Shown: piece by piece, positions 31,482 to 43,316 of the stretch
How the letters are laid out: every line of letters starts with the position of its first letter
Position numbering within the stretch: the first letter of the stretch is position 1
DNA from: Saprolegnia diclina VS20
Lineage: Eukaryota > Oomycota > Saprolegniomycetes > Saprolegniales > Saprolegniaceae
Assembly: GCF_000281045.1 (NCBI RefSeq)
Contig: NW_008246084.1
Span: forward strand, 575,770-625,795
Direction of reading: 5' to 3'
Length of the DNA stretch: 50,026 bases
Notes under the pieces: model-generated
The model's input: the letters and a program-made list of their open reading frames with translations, nothing else
Told to the model about the DNA's origin: nothing
The model's database searches: none
Translations under genes and position numbers: made by a program

Positions 31482-34400
31482 ATGGACGAGAGCTCGATCC
31501 TACTGCGTGGCCAGCGCCTCATGCTGGACATGCTCGAAGACGTAGGCAGCCTCTTCACGCCCGCCCAAGACAAGCCGCCCGAAGACGACCGCTGGCACGA
31601 CCTCGCCCGGCCGACGCTCGCGCGCATCGTGGCCGAGCGCATGACGCACGTCGTTGACGCCGACACGAACCCGCAGCAAGACGACCACGTCGAGGACGAC
31701 CTCGTCGAGCACGCAGTCGTCCAGGAGGTGCTCACGTACCTCGTCGAGAAGCGCCTCATGAACGCACACATCGCGCTCGCCCAAACGACGACCGACGCGC
31801 AGATCCTCAAGCACCAGCTCACGACCATGACGCAGGATCGCGACCACGTACGTATTGCATACCGTAGTGTGCACCTACATTTGTGGACTTGGGTGTCATG
31901 GATACACGCAGATGCGCGAGGAAGTCCCGCCGGGCACCGACATCAAGCTACTCGCGTCCTGGGCACTCGAAGAGCTCGACGCGTCGTCGCCGACCAGCAC
32001 GACCTCGACGCTGCAGCTCAAGGAGACGGTTCGCTTCCAAGAGAGCACGATCCAAGCGCTCCGTCATGAAGTCGCCGCGCTCCGCCGTGGCACGTCGCCC
32101 GCGAGCTCGATCGGGTCGTTCAGCTGGACCAAAGACCCGGCCGCCGACGCCCTCCGCGACTCGATCCGCGACCTGCGGTCCGACGTCAACCAGCACCAGC
32201 GCGAGCAGATTGATTTGCTCGAAGACCACATTGCGTCCTTGGAGGCGCGCCTCGTCGTGGCGACGCGCGAAGCCTCGGAGCTCCGCGAACTCAACGCGGC
32301 GCTGGACGATAATAACCCGAACCCGTCGGGCTTTGTGAGCGTCCTCTCGTCGCTCCAGTCGCAAATTGCGACGCTCGAAGCGGCGTTGCGCGAGACTGAC
32401 ATCGACCACGTCGCCCAGCTTGACCGCGAAAACGCAGCGCTCCGGCGGCAGCTCGAGTCGTCCGTGGCGCACGACTGCCACGCCAACTTTGACGGCGGCT
32501 TTTGCAGCGACCTCATCAACACGCTCAAGGCCGAGATCCTCTCGGCGCGCGACGAGCACCGCACCGAGACGATCGCACTCCTCGACCATGTTCATGAGCT
32601 CGAGGCCATGAACGCGCAGCTCAGCGCGAGCGGCGACGTCGAGGCAGCTGCCCGCCATCTTCACGAGGACAACATCCGGCTCCTCGAGCAAGAGCACGGC
32701 TTCCGCGCGCAAATCGAAGCGCTCCAGGCCGACGTTGGCAGCATGGACGACCAGATCGCGCACTTGCGCACCGAGCGCCAGCTGCAAGAGACCGAGATCA
32801 ACTCGCTCATGGGCACGCTGACCCCGCTCATGGCGGCCCACGAAGAGCTCGTAGCGGCAAAAGCGGCGCTGGAAGCCAAGTTGGCAGAGTTGGAAGCCGC
32901 CAGCTGCGACCAGTGCGCAGCGCTCGAGGCCAAGATCAGCGATATGCACACGCAAATCGACGTGCTCCACGCCGATGTGCAAGCCGCGCTCGAGGCCAGC
33001 GCGCCGGTCGTGACGCGGCACGAGTCGACGATTGCCGACTTGACGGCAGCGATCGCACGCCTCGAAGACAAGCTGGCGCACAATGCGGGCGAGTACGAGC
33101 GCAGTCTTGGCGAGCGCGACACGTCGATCGACGAGCTCCAGGCCAAGCTTCATGCACTCAAGCGTGAGATCAACATTATGAGCCAGGACCTCGACATGGT
33201 CTCGGAGGAGAAGCAGCAGGTCGCCGACCAGCTCGAGGTCGTCGAAGGCCATTTGGACGAAGTCAACGCCGCGTACGAAGCGCTTGAGGCGCGGTTTGCG
33301 GCGCTCATGGCCGAGAAGATGGCGTGGACGGTCGAGCGCGATACGATGGTCGAGGCCGAGGCCGAGGCAAGCCGCCGGTCGACGCTCGAGCAAGAAACCG
33401 CGCAGGCCGCGCACGAAATGGCCGCAGCGACGTGGGCCGACGAGCGCGCGACGCTGGAGGCGGCGCTGGCCGACAAAGCCGACGCCCTTGCGGCGCTTGA
33501 AAGCGACCTCGCGACGGTCCGGAGCGCGCTCGCCGAGAAGGACACCGAGCCCACGGCCAAGGAAGCAGAGCTCACAGCCAAGGTCGACGAGTTTGAGAAG
33601 CTGCAGATGCTCCTTGGCAAGTTCAAGGAAAAGCTCGCGGCGCTCCTGGCCTCGGAGAAGGCGCTGCAGGCCGACGTCGAGACGCTCACGACTGAAAAGG
33701 CGGCTGCGACCACCACGATCGAGGTGCTTGCGGCGCAGCTATCGACGTCGGACGCCGCGCTGCAGACAGCAAACGACGACCTTGCGACGACGCACGCGGC
33801 CAAGGCTGACCTCGAAGCGCAGGTTGCTTCGTTGGAGGAGCACTTGTCTGCCGAGACGGCCAAGCTGGACGCCGCCAACAGCCAGGTCGATGCACTCACG
33901 GCCGCGTCTGAAGAGGCGCTGGGCCAGCTCGAGCGCCTTCGGGAGGTCCACGAAAGCCACGTGGTGGCGACGACAGCCGACGCGGCAGCGCTTCACGTCA
34001 CCATTGCGGACCTGGAAGCTACGCGCGCGACATTGGAAGGCGATGTGGCCTCGGCCACCGCAGCCCACGAAGCGGCGACGGCCGAGCTGGCGACCGCCAC
34101 GAGTGCGATGGCGGTGCTCGATGCGGACAAGACTGCGCTCGAGACGCGTTTGGCAGACACTTCTGCGGCCTTGGAGACGGCCACGACGTCGGAGGCAGCA
34201 CTCCAAGACACGGTCGCGACGCAAGAAGCGGCGTCGGCGACACTGCAATTGACGCTGGCGCACGCGCACGGTCGCATTGGCGAGCTCGAAGCCGGTACGG
34301 CTGCCTTGCGCGACGAGATGGCGGCGCTGGAGGTCGCCAAGGACGCTGAGATCGCCGCACTTTCGTCGGACCTCTCGGCCATGACGACGTCGAACGAAGC

Positions 34401-37400
34401 GCTCACCGCCGAGTTGTCGACGGCCGTGGCCGACCACGCGGCGGCGTGTGACAAGTGGACTGCCGAGTCGGCTGCGATTGCCGAGAAAATGGCGGCCATG
34501 GAAGCCGAGCACTCGTCGACGCTAAACGAGACGCACGGCCGCCACGCGTCGGCGGTTGCGGACCTTGAGGCTGCGCTCCACGACCAAATGACGTCGCTGC
34601 ACTCGACGCGGGCGGAGCTCAGCGCGCAGATGCACGCTCTGACCGAAGAGCAGGCGTCGTACAAGGAGCTGCATGCGGCCCAAGTCGACGCACTTGAGAC
34701 CAAGATTGAGACGCTCCATGCCAATGTGGCTGCATCTGCGGAGGAGAACGCGTTGCTTAGCGCCGAGCTCGCCGCCAAGAACGACGAGCTGTCAAATGCG
34801 ACGGCCAAGCTCACGTCTCTCGACGCGCTCCTCCCGCGCTTCAAGGACAAGGTCAAGACGCTCACAGCAGCGCAGAAGAGCCTCGAAGACGATTTGGCGG
34901 CCGCTGTCAACGAGAAGGAAACGCTGACGGCCACCCACAACGACGCGATGGCGGCCCTCGAGGCGAGCTTGGCGTCGCTGAACGCAACGCTGGCGGCGGC
35001 GACGGAAGAAAAGACGGCGCTGGACGCGCTCGTGGCCGACAAGTCGCATGAAATTGCAACGCTCCAAGACCTCGTCGAGTCGTTCAAGGGCTCGGTGGAC
35101 TCGCTGTCGTCGTCGCAGGCGTCGCTCGAGTCGGACCTCGCCGTCGGGCGCCAAGAACTGTCGTCACTCACGTCCACGCACGCGGAGGCTGTCGCACTCC
35201 TCCAAAGTGCCGAAGCTGCCGTGGCCACGACGACGGCCGAGCTCGCTGCCGAACGCGACGCCAAGGCAGCCCTGGAAACCGAGCTTGCCACGGAGCTTGA
35301 GGCCAAGGCTGCGTTGGAAGCCGAGCTCGCTGTTGAAGCGGCTACCAAGGCTGCGCTTGAAGCTAACCTCGCCACCGAGCTCGAGGCCAAAACTTCCCTT
35401 GAAGCCGATCTGGCGGCCGAAGCAGCTGCCAAGGCTGCATTGGAAGCCGAGCTCTCTGCTGAAGCGGCTGCCAAGGCGGCTGTCGAGGCGGACCTCGCTA
35501 CGGAGACGAGTGCCAAGACGGCGCTGGCGGCCGAACTCGCCGCGCAAGTCGAAGCGACGGCTACTGTCAACGCCGACTTGTCGAGCGAACGCGACGCGAA
35601 GGCGGCGTTAGCGCGCGAACTGGAGACGACGTCGACGGCATTGACGACGACCGAGGACAACCTCGTGTCGCTTAAGTCGCTCCTCGATCAGTTCAAGGAG
35701 AAGGTCAAGACGCTCGCGCTTGCCAAGAAGGCGCTCAAGNNNNNNNNNNNNNNNNNNNNNNNNNNNNNNNNNNNNNNNNNNNNNNNNNNNNNNNNNNNNN
35801 NNNNNNNNNNNNNNNNNNNNNNNNNNNNNNNNNNNNNNNNNNNNNNNNNNNNNNNNNNNNNNNNNNNNNNNNNNNNNNNNNNNNNNNNNNNNNNNNNNNN
35901 NNNNNNNNNNNNNNNNNNNNNNNNNNNNNNNNNNNNNNNNNNNNNNNNNNNNNNNNNNNNNNNNNNNNNNNNNNNNNNNNNNNNNNNNNNNNNNNNNNNN
36001 NNNNNNNNNNNNNNNNNNNNNNNNNNNNNNNNNNNNNNNNNNNNNNNNNNNNNNNNNNNNNNNNNNNNNNNNNNNNNNNNNNNNNNNNNNNNNNNNNNNN
36101 NNNNNNNNNNNNNNNNNNNNNNNNNNNNNNNNNNNNNNNNNNNNNNNNNNNNNNNNNNNNNNNNNNNNNNNNNNNNNNNNNNNNNNNNNNNNNNNNNNNN
36201 NNNNNNNNNNNNNNNNNNNNNNNNNNNNNNNNNNNNNNNNNNNNNNNNNNNNNNNNNNNNNNNNNNNNNNNNNNNNNNNNNNNNNNNNNNNNNNNNNNNG
36301 GAGAGCAAGACAGCCGAACTCGCGTCGACGACGGCGCTTCTGGGCCAGTTCAAGGACAAGGTCAAGACGCTGATGGCGTCGCAGGCGTCGCTTGAAGCCC
36401 AAGTCGCGTCCGTGCACGACGAGAAGGAGTCGCTCGCGTCGAGTCATTCGTCGCTGAGCAGCTCCAAGGGTGCGCTGGAAGCCGAGCTGGCGGCTGCGAC
36501 GGCGGCCCTCGCGGAGGCCAACGACGCCAAGACGACGCTCGCGACGCAGGTCGAGACGGTCACGGCGGCGCTGGCCGCCAAGGAAGCCGAGCTCACGTCT
36601 CTCCAAGCCATCCTTCCGCGCTTCAAGGACAAGGTCAAGGACCTCACCGCGTCCCAAAAGGCGATGGAGGCCCAGGTCGCGGCTGCGGTTGCTGAGAAGA
36701 CGTCAATGGCCTCGGCCCATGCGGACGCGATCAAGTCGCTGCGGAGCTCCAAGGCCGATATGGCGGGTGAGCTGCAAGAGATGACGGCGCTCAAGGAGAC
36801 GCTCAAGGGGCAGCTTCGCGCCATGTCCAAGGAAAAAGCGTCGATGCAGCACGCACTGCAGACCGAGATCGACGACCTTGCGTCCAAGGTCGCCAAGCTC
36901 GCGGCGATTGCAGAGGCGCACAGCACGTGTGGCACCGCCGTCCAAGACGCGCACGCGGCGCTCGCGGCTGCCAACGACGAGCTGGCGGCGGCACACGCGA
37001 CTGTGGCGGAGCTCCAAGAGCAGGTGGCCGCGCTCTCGCTCTCGGAGCAGGCGTTGCACCAAGCGTTTGAGCAAGCCACGATGGAGACCAACGCCATGTC
37101 GCGCTCGCACGACGAAGCGGCGGCGGCGCTGACCGCGCTCCAGAGTCTCCACGGCCCGCTGGAAGCCGAGCTGCAAAGCATGACGTACAAGAACATGCAG
37201 CTCAAGCAGGACCTCGACGTCATGTCGGAGCAAGTGACGGCGCTCGAGCACATTTTGCAGTCCAAGGATGGCGCGCTCGATGTGTTCAAGGACCAGTGCA
37301 AAGCCGCCCAAGCCTCGCTCGCGACCGCGGAAGCGGCGCTGGCGGCGAAGGAGGCCGCGTTGGCCGAGACGGACGCGATCGTGGCGGCCAAGGACGCGCA

Positions 37401-39525
37401 GCTCGCCGAACTCGACGCGCTCTTGAGTGAAAGCGACGCGCTCATGGCCGAGCTCGACACGCTGCATGCCATGTCGCGCTCGCAGCGGTCGTCGCGTGCG
37501 AATGCGATCGCGCTGGACCCGACGACGATATCGCAAGAGTACAAGATCTTGGTCTCGGAGAACGACGCGCTCAGCGCAAGCCAGGAGAACCTGACGGAGA
37601 TCGTGTCGACGCTCCAGGCACAGGCAGCGGTGCGGGCGACGACCGCCGACATCACGGACCGCTTCGTCGAAGGCCTCGTGTCCACACTGGGTCTCGAAGT
37701 CGACTTTCCGATCACAGAGACAAGCGTGCTCCAGGAGACGCTCGAGCAGCTCCAGGGCTACATTGGCATGATGTCGGAGGAAGCGGCGCACCACGCGCAC
37801 GACCACGCAGCGTCGCTCACGACCGACACGTCGTGGCTCGACGCGATCCAGGAGGCCGACGAACTCAACGAGAACGCCGACGCCCTCCTCGACCAGGCCG
37901 AGCAGTCCAAGGCCAGCGCGCTCGAGGTCCACCACGCTCTTCTCGCGCTCGCCAAGACGCTTGTGCCGTTGGGTGCCAACGAACTCGAAGCCGCCGTCGA
38001 CGCCGCGACCGACGACCTGCACGCCGCGCCGATGCTGCTCGCGGCCCTCCAGTCGACGCTGGATGCCGTCGTGGTGGACGTAGCGACGCTCGTGACAGCT
38101 TGCAACCACGTGCGTCCGCTCCCTCAACTGGCCGATGCGGGTGTGTGGGCGGCTGACGTCACGCGCGGGACGCTCGTCGACAAGGAACTTGAAGCGCGCG
38201 TGCTCTCGGCCGTGGCCCGCCGCTTCGGGGACGTCGGTGTCGCGATTGGCGACGTGAGCAACCTCTTGGCACTCGAATCGGTGCTCGTGTCGGACGCGAT
38301 CGTGGCCGCATCCCAAGCGCGCGCACTCCAAGACGCCTCGTTCGTTGAAGCACTGGCGCCGTTCTTTGGTGTGCAGTCGCTGCAGGCGTCGATGCCGCAG
38401 ATCCTCGCGATGCTGTCGGCGTCCTCGGCCCAGACCGAGACGCTGGCCGCGTTGTGCCACCGCGTGCGCGTCGCCCATGGCTTGCCGATGGTGACCGAGA
38501 CGTACCCGACGACGCAAGCCGGCGTGCTGGCCCTCTGGGAAGATACAGCGCACGCGCTCGAGGAGGCGTCGTCGCCGCTCAAGACGCTCAACGCCTCGTC
38601 GATCAAGGGCGACGTCGACATGGAGCAGCTCCACGAGATCCTCCACCGCGTCGACGACCGCTGCGAAGCCCTCCACGGGCAGGCCGGCGATGACAAGGCC
38701 GCGGTGCTCGTTGATGTCCTCGGCGCCCTCGACCTCGCGCGCGAGTGCCAACGCGCGGCCATCACTGTGCTCGAGAAGCACAACCGCACGTGCACGGCGC
38801 GGACCCGCGTCCAGATCGCCATGCAGTGTGGCGTCCAACGCGCGTTCCTGCGCTGGAAGCACAAGACGCTACTGAGTGTCGCGGATGAGAAGCACGCGGC
38901 CGACCTTGTCAAGCTCAAGGAAGAGCATTTGGCGCAGCTCAAGCGCGTGCAAAAGCTCAACGCCGCCGAGCAAAAGCCGACAGACGCCAAGCCGGTCCCT
39001 GCGACGACACCTGTCAAGGCGACGGTGACGCCCAAACCCATTGTGCGCACCAAGTCGTCGACGTTCGACATGGCCAAGGTCAGCGCCAAGGCCGCCGAGG
39101 TCGTTGATCAGCTCACCAAGCGCCGCGAGTCGTCGACGGCGGCGCGCTTTGACCACTGGAAGCGACTCGCCGACGAGACGCACCGCCGCACGGCCAACCT
39201 CGAGACGTCGAGCGGGTCGGGCAGCCAGCAGTCGGCGCCCCGCGTCCAGGGCCGCCGCGACAGCCTCCCCAAGACGAGCCCCAACCGGTTCCACGTGGCC
39301 TTCAACTCGTCGGCGAGCCGTGGTCTCTTCCCGACGACGTCGACGACACCGACAGCGGCGCGCCCGCGGGTGTCGATGGGCCTGCCGTCGTACAGCTCGG
39401 TCAAGGACCAGTCGTCCACGGTCCAGAGTGCCGTGGACCGCATGAAAGACCAGAACGACCGCCTCGTGCGCAAGGTCGTGGCCGGTGCCCCGACCAAGAA
39501 GAAGACGACGACACCGTCGCCGTGA
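31482..39525 (+). CDS. Giant coiled-coil protein
   Basis: Two exons with one 64-base intron (31848-31911, GTACGT...ACGCAG) give about 2,659 residues, of which ~187 fall in the assembly gap. The N-terminal ~120 residues are globular-looking and acidic (LLRGQRLMLDMLEDVGSLF). Nearly everything to about residue 2000 is Ala/Glu/Leu/Lys heptad coiled coil. A module with core FK-x-K-V-K-x-L recurs about six times (near 33620, 34840, 35080, 35690, 36345 and 36625), and 15-residue units of the type AKAALEAELA-x-E repeat in tandem near 35240-35560. A helical region follows, then a basic Ser/Thr/Pro-rich tail. The plan is that of golgin, centrosomal or spindle scaffold proteins, but no diagnostic GRIP or motor domain is visible. 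Function is therefore unassigned. Confidence 0.9.
35740..36299. other. Assembly gap (560 N) inside the coiled-coil gene
   Basis: All bases are N. The sequence before it and after it carry near-identical FK-x-K-V-K-T-L modules, so the gap lies in repetitive coding DNA. The flanks happen to remain in frame with the stated gap length; the true length is unknown. Confidence 0.99.
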
Positions 39526-40211
39526 CTGTGTGAATGTGTATACATGATGAACATAGCGTAGTTTGAGACGTACTAGGCATTTATAATAATAGTACACTGC
39601 ATTTCGATTGTGTCTTCTTCTCTCGCAACGCAACCTCGGGTCCATCAACGCCCGGGTCTCCATCGAGCTGCCCCTCATTGTGTCGGGGCTATGGTCGAGC
39701 CATGCAAGCGTATCTTGCTCGTAGCTCAACTTTGGTCGTCTGCGTGGTCCGGATCAAAATGCAGGTGCTGGTAGGACGACGTATCAAAAGATTACATCGC
39801 CCAGTCGCCAAAGGGCTCGTCGGCCAGCGCTGCTAAATGCACTGTGCTAGACAACGTCCACGGGAGATACCCCTTGCTGCAGTAAATGCCACCACAGAGA
39901 CGCACCAATGACCTCAAGGTCCGACGGCCGAGTCTCGATGTGAATACTAACGTCGCTCGACGCGACGACACGTCACGACGTCGTGGACATGTCCTTGACA
40001 ACGGGCCACGTCACTCTACGCACAAATCGTATGACGACACCCGCTGGACGCAGGCCCTGCGCAAATGCAGAGGGTGCCAAAGCGCGTCGGTGTAGGGGTA
40101 GGGTCGGGGTAGGGTAACTCGGTGGACCCGAAACCCCACCTTGTGCATAAATACGGGTATCTTACGTAGTCTTTAACTGTGAGATAGGGCACATGACAGC
40201 AACGAAACAGG
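39526..40211. other. Convergent intergenic interval, no gene seen
   Basis: This lies between the 3' ends of the coiled-coil gene (+) and the FYVE gene (-). No coding exon or RNA gene recognised. Confidence 0.5.
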
Positions 40212-42038
40212 TTACGACGAATGCACGAGGGCCGGCGGGGGGTTGTGCGACGCGGCCTTCTCAGCGAGCATGCTGTACACGTAGTCGACCGCGACGCCGC
40301 TGTACGACTTGCGGAGCGCGTCTTCGAGCGACCGAGCGGCTTCGGACGCGGCCGGTGGGTTGGCGACCGCAGACGTGGGCGGAAACTGCAGCGACTCGCC
40401 GAAAAATGGTGTCTTGGTCGGCGGCCGCGCGACCATCTTAGCAGCAGTCGACGTCGACGACGACGCAGCGTGCTTGGGCGTCGTGGCGAACCCGCCTCTC
40501 GGCGTCTTGGGCGTCTGCGGCAGGTACGAAAGGTCGAGTTTGACGTCCTTGCTGCTCTCCTTGCGCGCGAGCTTGGTGCCAAACGTCGTCGGTGTCTGCG
40601 CCGTCGACTGCTGGGGTGTCGACGGAAACTGCTGGCTCGTCGACGGTGCGGGCGACGCGGCGGCCGACGACGTGGCCGTCGTTGGGGTCTTTGGAAGGTA
40701 GCTCAGGTCCACGGGCGCAAGCCCGCGGCGCGAGCCAAGGGGCGACGGGTCCTTGGCGCGCGGGCGGGACCAGGACGCTGCACGAGGCAGCGGCGCCGGC
40801 ATCATGTTGGTCGGTGGCACCGGCTGCGAGTAGTGGCGGTTGTACTCGGTCGTAGCGGATCGGTACGAGGTGTTGGAGAAGGTCGAGCCCGCCGAGGCCG
40901 TCGAGTACGCCGACGGCGTGCTCGGTCCATTCGGGTTGTACAGGTCGTACATGTTCATCTCGTTGTACGCTTGCGTCGCCGACGAGTTTGCCGAGAGGAG
41001 CGAGAGTTCCGTGAGGTGGTCCGAGTGCTCATTCTCGTTCGTCGTCACGCCAATGTTGCAAATCGAGCAAATCCGAATCTTCTTGATCGTTGTCCCCGGC
41101 ACGTCGGCCGACCGGTGGAGGCTGCACTTGGAGCAGATCACTTCGCCGCACGCGCGGCAGTGGTGTCGGTGTCGGAAGAGCCCAAAGCCGCGGCCGCAGA
41201 GGGTGCAGCTCGACCGCGTTGACGCCGGGACCCACTGCGACTTGTCGAGGAGCGTGCAGGTGGTCATTTGGAGCTTGTCGACGATGCGCTTGAGCTGCAC
41301 CATGCTCGTCACGACGTCTTGCTCGGCAATCTTGTACGACAGATTCGACGGACAGTACCCGTTCGGGTCAAACCGCACAACGTGGTGCATGCGTGCCATC
41401 TTGGCCTCGGCCGCGTCCATCTGGTAGATGAAGCCGGCGAGGAGCTTCCCGCGGACAAAGCCATGCGACGCCTCGAGCGACGGGCACTCGGGCAAGTCGA
41501 TCGAGCTCAGGACGCGTACAAACATGTCGTTGCCGCGCGCGTCGACGATGCGGTCGAGGACTTCGAGCACGCAGTAGTCGCGGTTGGTCACCATCATGCT
41601 CGACGACTTGGTCGCATACCACTTGATGCCGACGTACCGATACGGGTTCGCTGCGGTCCGTGGCACAATGCTCTGGAGCACGGCGGCGTCGACCACGCGC
41701 GGGTTGAGCTTCTTCATGAGGCGGCGGAAGAGGCCGTCGTCGTGGGCTGAGAACGCCCGGGCAATGTCGTCGAGCGACGCTTGGAGCGAGCTCTTGCAGC
41801 CGACCTCGGCGATGTTGCTCTTGCTGACGTTGGGCGCGAGGCGCGGCTTGGCGGTAAAGTTGCGGTAGACGGCCACGCCCTTCTTCTCGTGCACCGGGAC
41901 CCACGAGTTTTTGTGAAAGTCCGAGAGCGCAAACACCTTGCGGATCGCCGACTCGGCGTACTCGGCGTACTGGAGGCGCTCGGCCTCGGTCATGTTGCTC
42001 ATGTTAAAGTAGCCTCTCGGCAGCGGCAACGACGCCAT
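40212..42038 (-). CDS. START-like/FYVE zinc-finger protein
   Basis: Intronless, 608 residues. The start at 42038 (MASLPLPRGYF) is chosen because LPLPRGYF-type openings are typical of oomycete START-like/FYVE proteins; an in-frame ATG at 42086 adds 16 residues. Residues ~15-260 form a START-like lipid-binding region (VPVHEKKGVAVYRNF, YRYVGIKWYATKSS, NRDYCVLEVLDRIVD, RMHHVVRFDPNGYCPSNLSY). A FYVE finger follows at about 285-345: WVPAS, CTLCGRGFGLFRHRHHCRAC, then CSKC and CSIC. The basic RHRHHCR motif that binds PI3P is intact, but the upstream WxxD motif reads WVPA, lacking Asp. The C-terminal ~240 residues are Ser/Thr/Pro/Ala-rich with three LSYLP motifs (at VDLSYLPKTP, LDLSYLPQTP and similar). 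Expected at endosomal membranes. Confidence 0.94.
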   Translation of the reverse strand: MASLPLPRGYFNMSNMTEAERLQYAEYAESAIRKVFALSDFHKNSWVPVHEKKGVAVYRNFTAKPRLAPNVSKSNIAEVGCKSSLQASLDDIARAFSAHDDGLFRRLMKKLNPRVVDAAVLQSIVPRTAANPYRYVGIKWYATKSSSMMVTNRDYCVLEVLDRIVDARGNDMFVRVLSSIDLPECPSLEASHGFVRGKLLAGFIYQMDAAEAKMARMHHVVRFDPNGYCPSNLSYKIAEQDVVTSMVQLKRIVDKLQMTTCTLLDKSQWVPASTRSSCTLCGRGFGLFRHRHHCRACGEVICSKCSLHRSADVPGTTIKKIRICSICNIGVTTNENEHSDHLTELSLLSANSSATQAYNEMNMYDLYNPNGPSTPSAYSTASAGSTFSNTSYRSATTEYNRHYSQPVPPTNMMPAPLPRAASWSRPRAKDPSPLGSRRGLAPVDLSYLPKTPTTATSSAAASPAPSTSQQFPSTPQQSTAQTPTTFGTKLARKESSKDVKLDLSYLPQTPKTPRGGFATTPKHAASSSTSTAAKMVARPPTKTPFFGESLQFPPTSAVANPPAASEAARSLEDALRKSYSGVAVDYVYSMLAEKAASHNPPPALVHSS

Positions 42039-43316
42039 CGGACTCGGCGAATGCGGAAATGACAGGAGCTTGGTCGGTCGAGCCACGAGAGCCGGACTGC
42101 TACACGCGCGTCATTACACCCCAACTGTCTTTTCCAATCCCAAACTCAAAACGCACGCTCAATCGCTTCAAAGACCAAGTGTACAAACTCAATTTCCAAG
42201 TGTTTTGAGATTCAGGCCACAGCGTCTGATCGGCAGCTGCGTGCTCATGACGCGCCGCCGCCGACGTTGGCCGTGTCGAGGACATATATATTTAGTAGAA
42301 GAGTATATATTTGACGAGTCGATGCTCGGTGAGTTAGCGCTGTGGAGCTGGTGGGGAGTACCGATAGAACGCTGGAAGCGGCGACCACATACGCGGATAC
42401 ACTGTACGAAAAGCACTTGGTCGTGTGGCGCCAGTCGACGTCGCTGAGTCCGCAACGCCCACTCTTGCTTGCCGCTCCCTCTCCGTGTGCCGAGTCGTCG
42501 ACGGTCGAGACGAGACTCGGACGGTCCCAGGCTGGGTTTGTCGCCGGTGCTACAGTCTTGGCTGCTGCCTTGTCTAGACCGTCGTTCAGAGCACAAATAC
42601 TCGCGCTTGGGTCACCCAGCGTCGCAGCGACTTGAAAATTCGATACATTTTTCAACGCCGTTCGATTTGGCGAGATATACAGTGTCGTGATGGACTGGAA
42701 AAATGTGAAGTGCCGGATCCCACAAGTCGCATGGTCCGATACTACTACGCAACACTGCATGGCTGAGCTCTGTCGCCTCGCAGCGCTGCAACAACGAGGC
42801 ATCGGCATTACGACTCGTGTGTATGCGTCGTAGACACGCGGTCGTCACTCTGGTTCGCGCGACACTCGATAACCTGGCGCCAAGACGTCCTAGTATAACG
42901 ACGTACTAATAGTACGACCTTGTAATGCGAATGTGAAGTAGACGGATGAGCACACGGACAAGCCAACCATGTACTCACGGCGTTGGTCGGATGCCTGGCT
43001 ACGCAGTTACACTGTCTGATACTGGAGTGGCCGCGGGCTGTAATTCTAGACAGGCACCCCGGGCTCGACGGTACTGATTCGCGGCTTCCTGTGCCGTGCA
43101 CCGTTCCCGCAACTTGCTCGGAACGCGCGCTGGACAATTGTGTCCAAATTAACCGCGGTGTCGACCACAGTGTCATGACCGTTGACTACCCCGGAATAGC
43201 AACGTAGAACTTTGGCTCCTTTGGCAGCGTATGGCAACTAGCGCTCAATGTGACTCGGGCGAGACGACAACGTCGTTGCAAGTGTCATCTTGTTTGCATT
43301 TAGCAGGCGGTTGTCG
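42039..43316. other. Intergenic interval, no convincing gene
   Basis: The left end is the FYVE gene promoter. A + strand frame at 42342-42635 and a minus frame at 42245-42808 overlap each other and show no family motif. No intron model linked them to a longer gene. Confidence 0.4.

Noticed and set aside
36703-38862. 719-residue frame antisense within the coiled-coil gene
   Set aside because: It mirrors the codon bias of the long coiled coil and has no motifs of its own.
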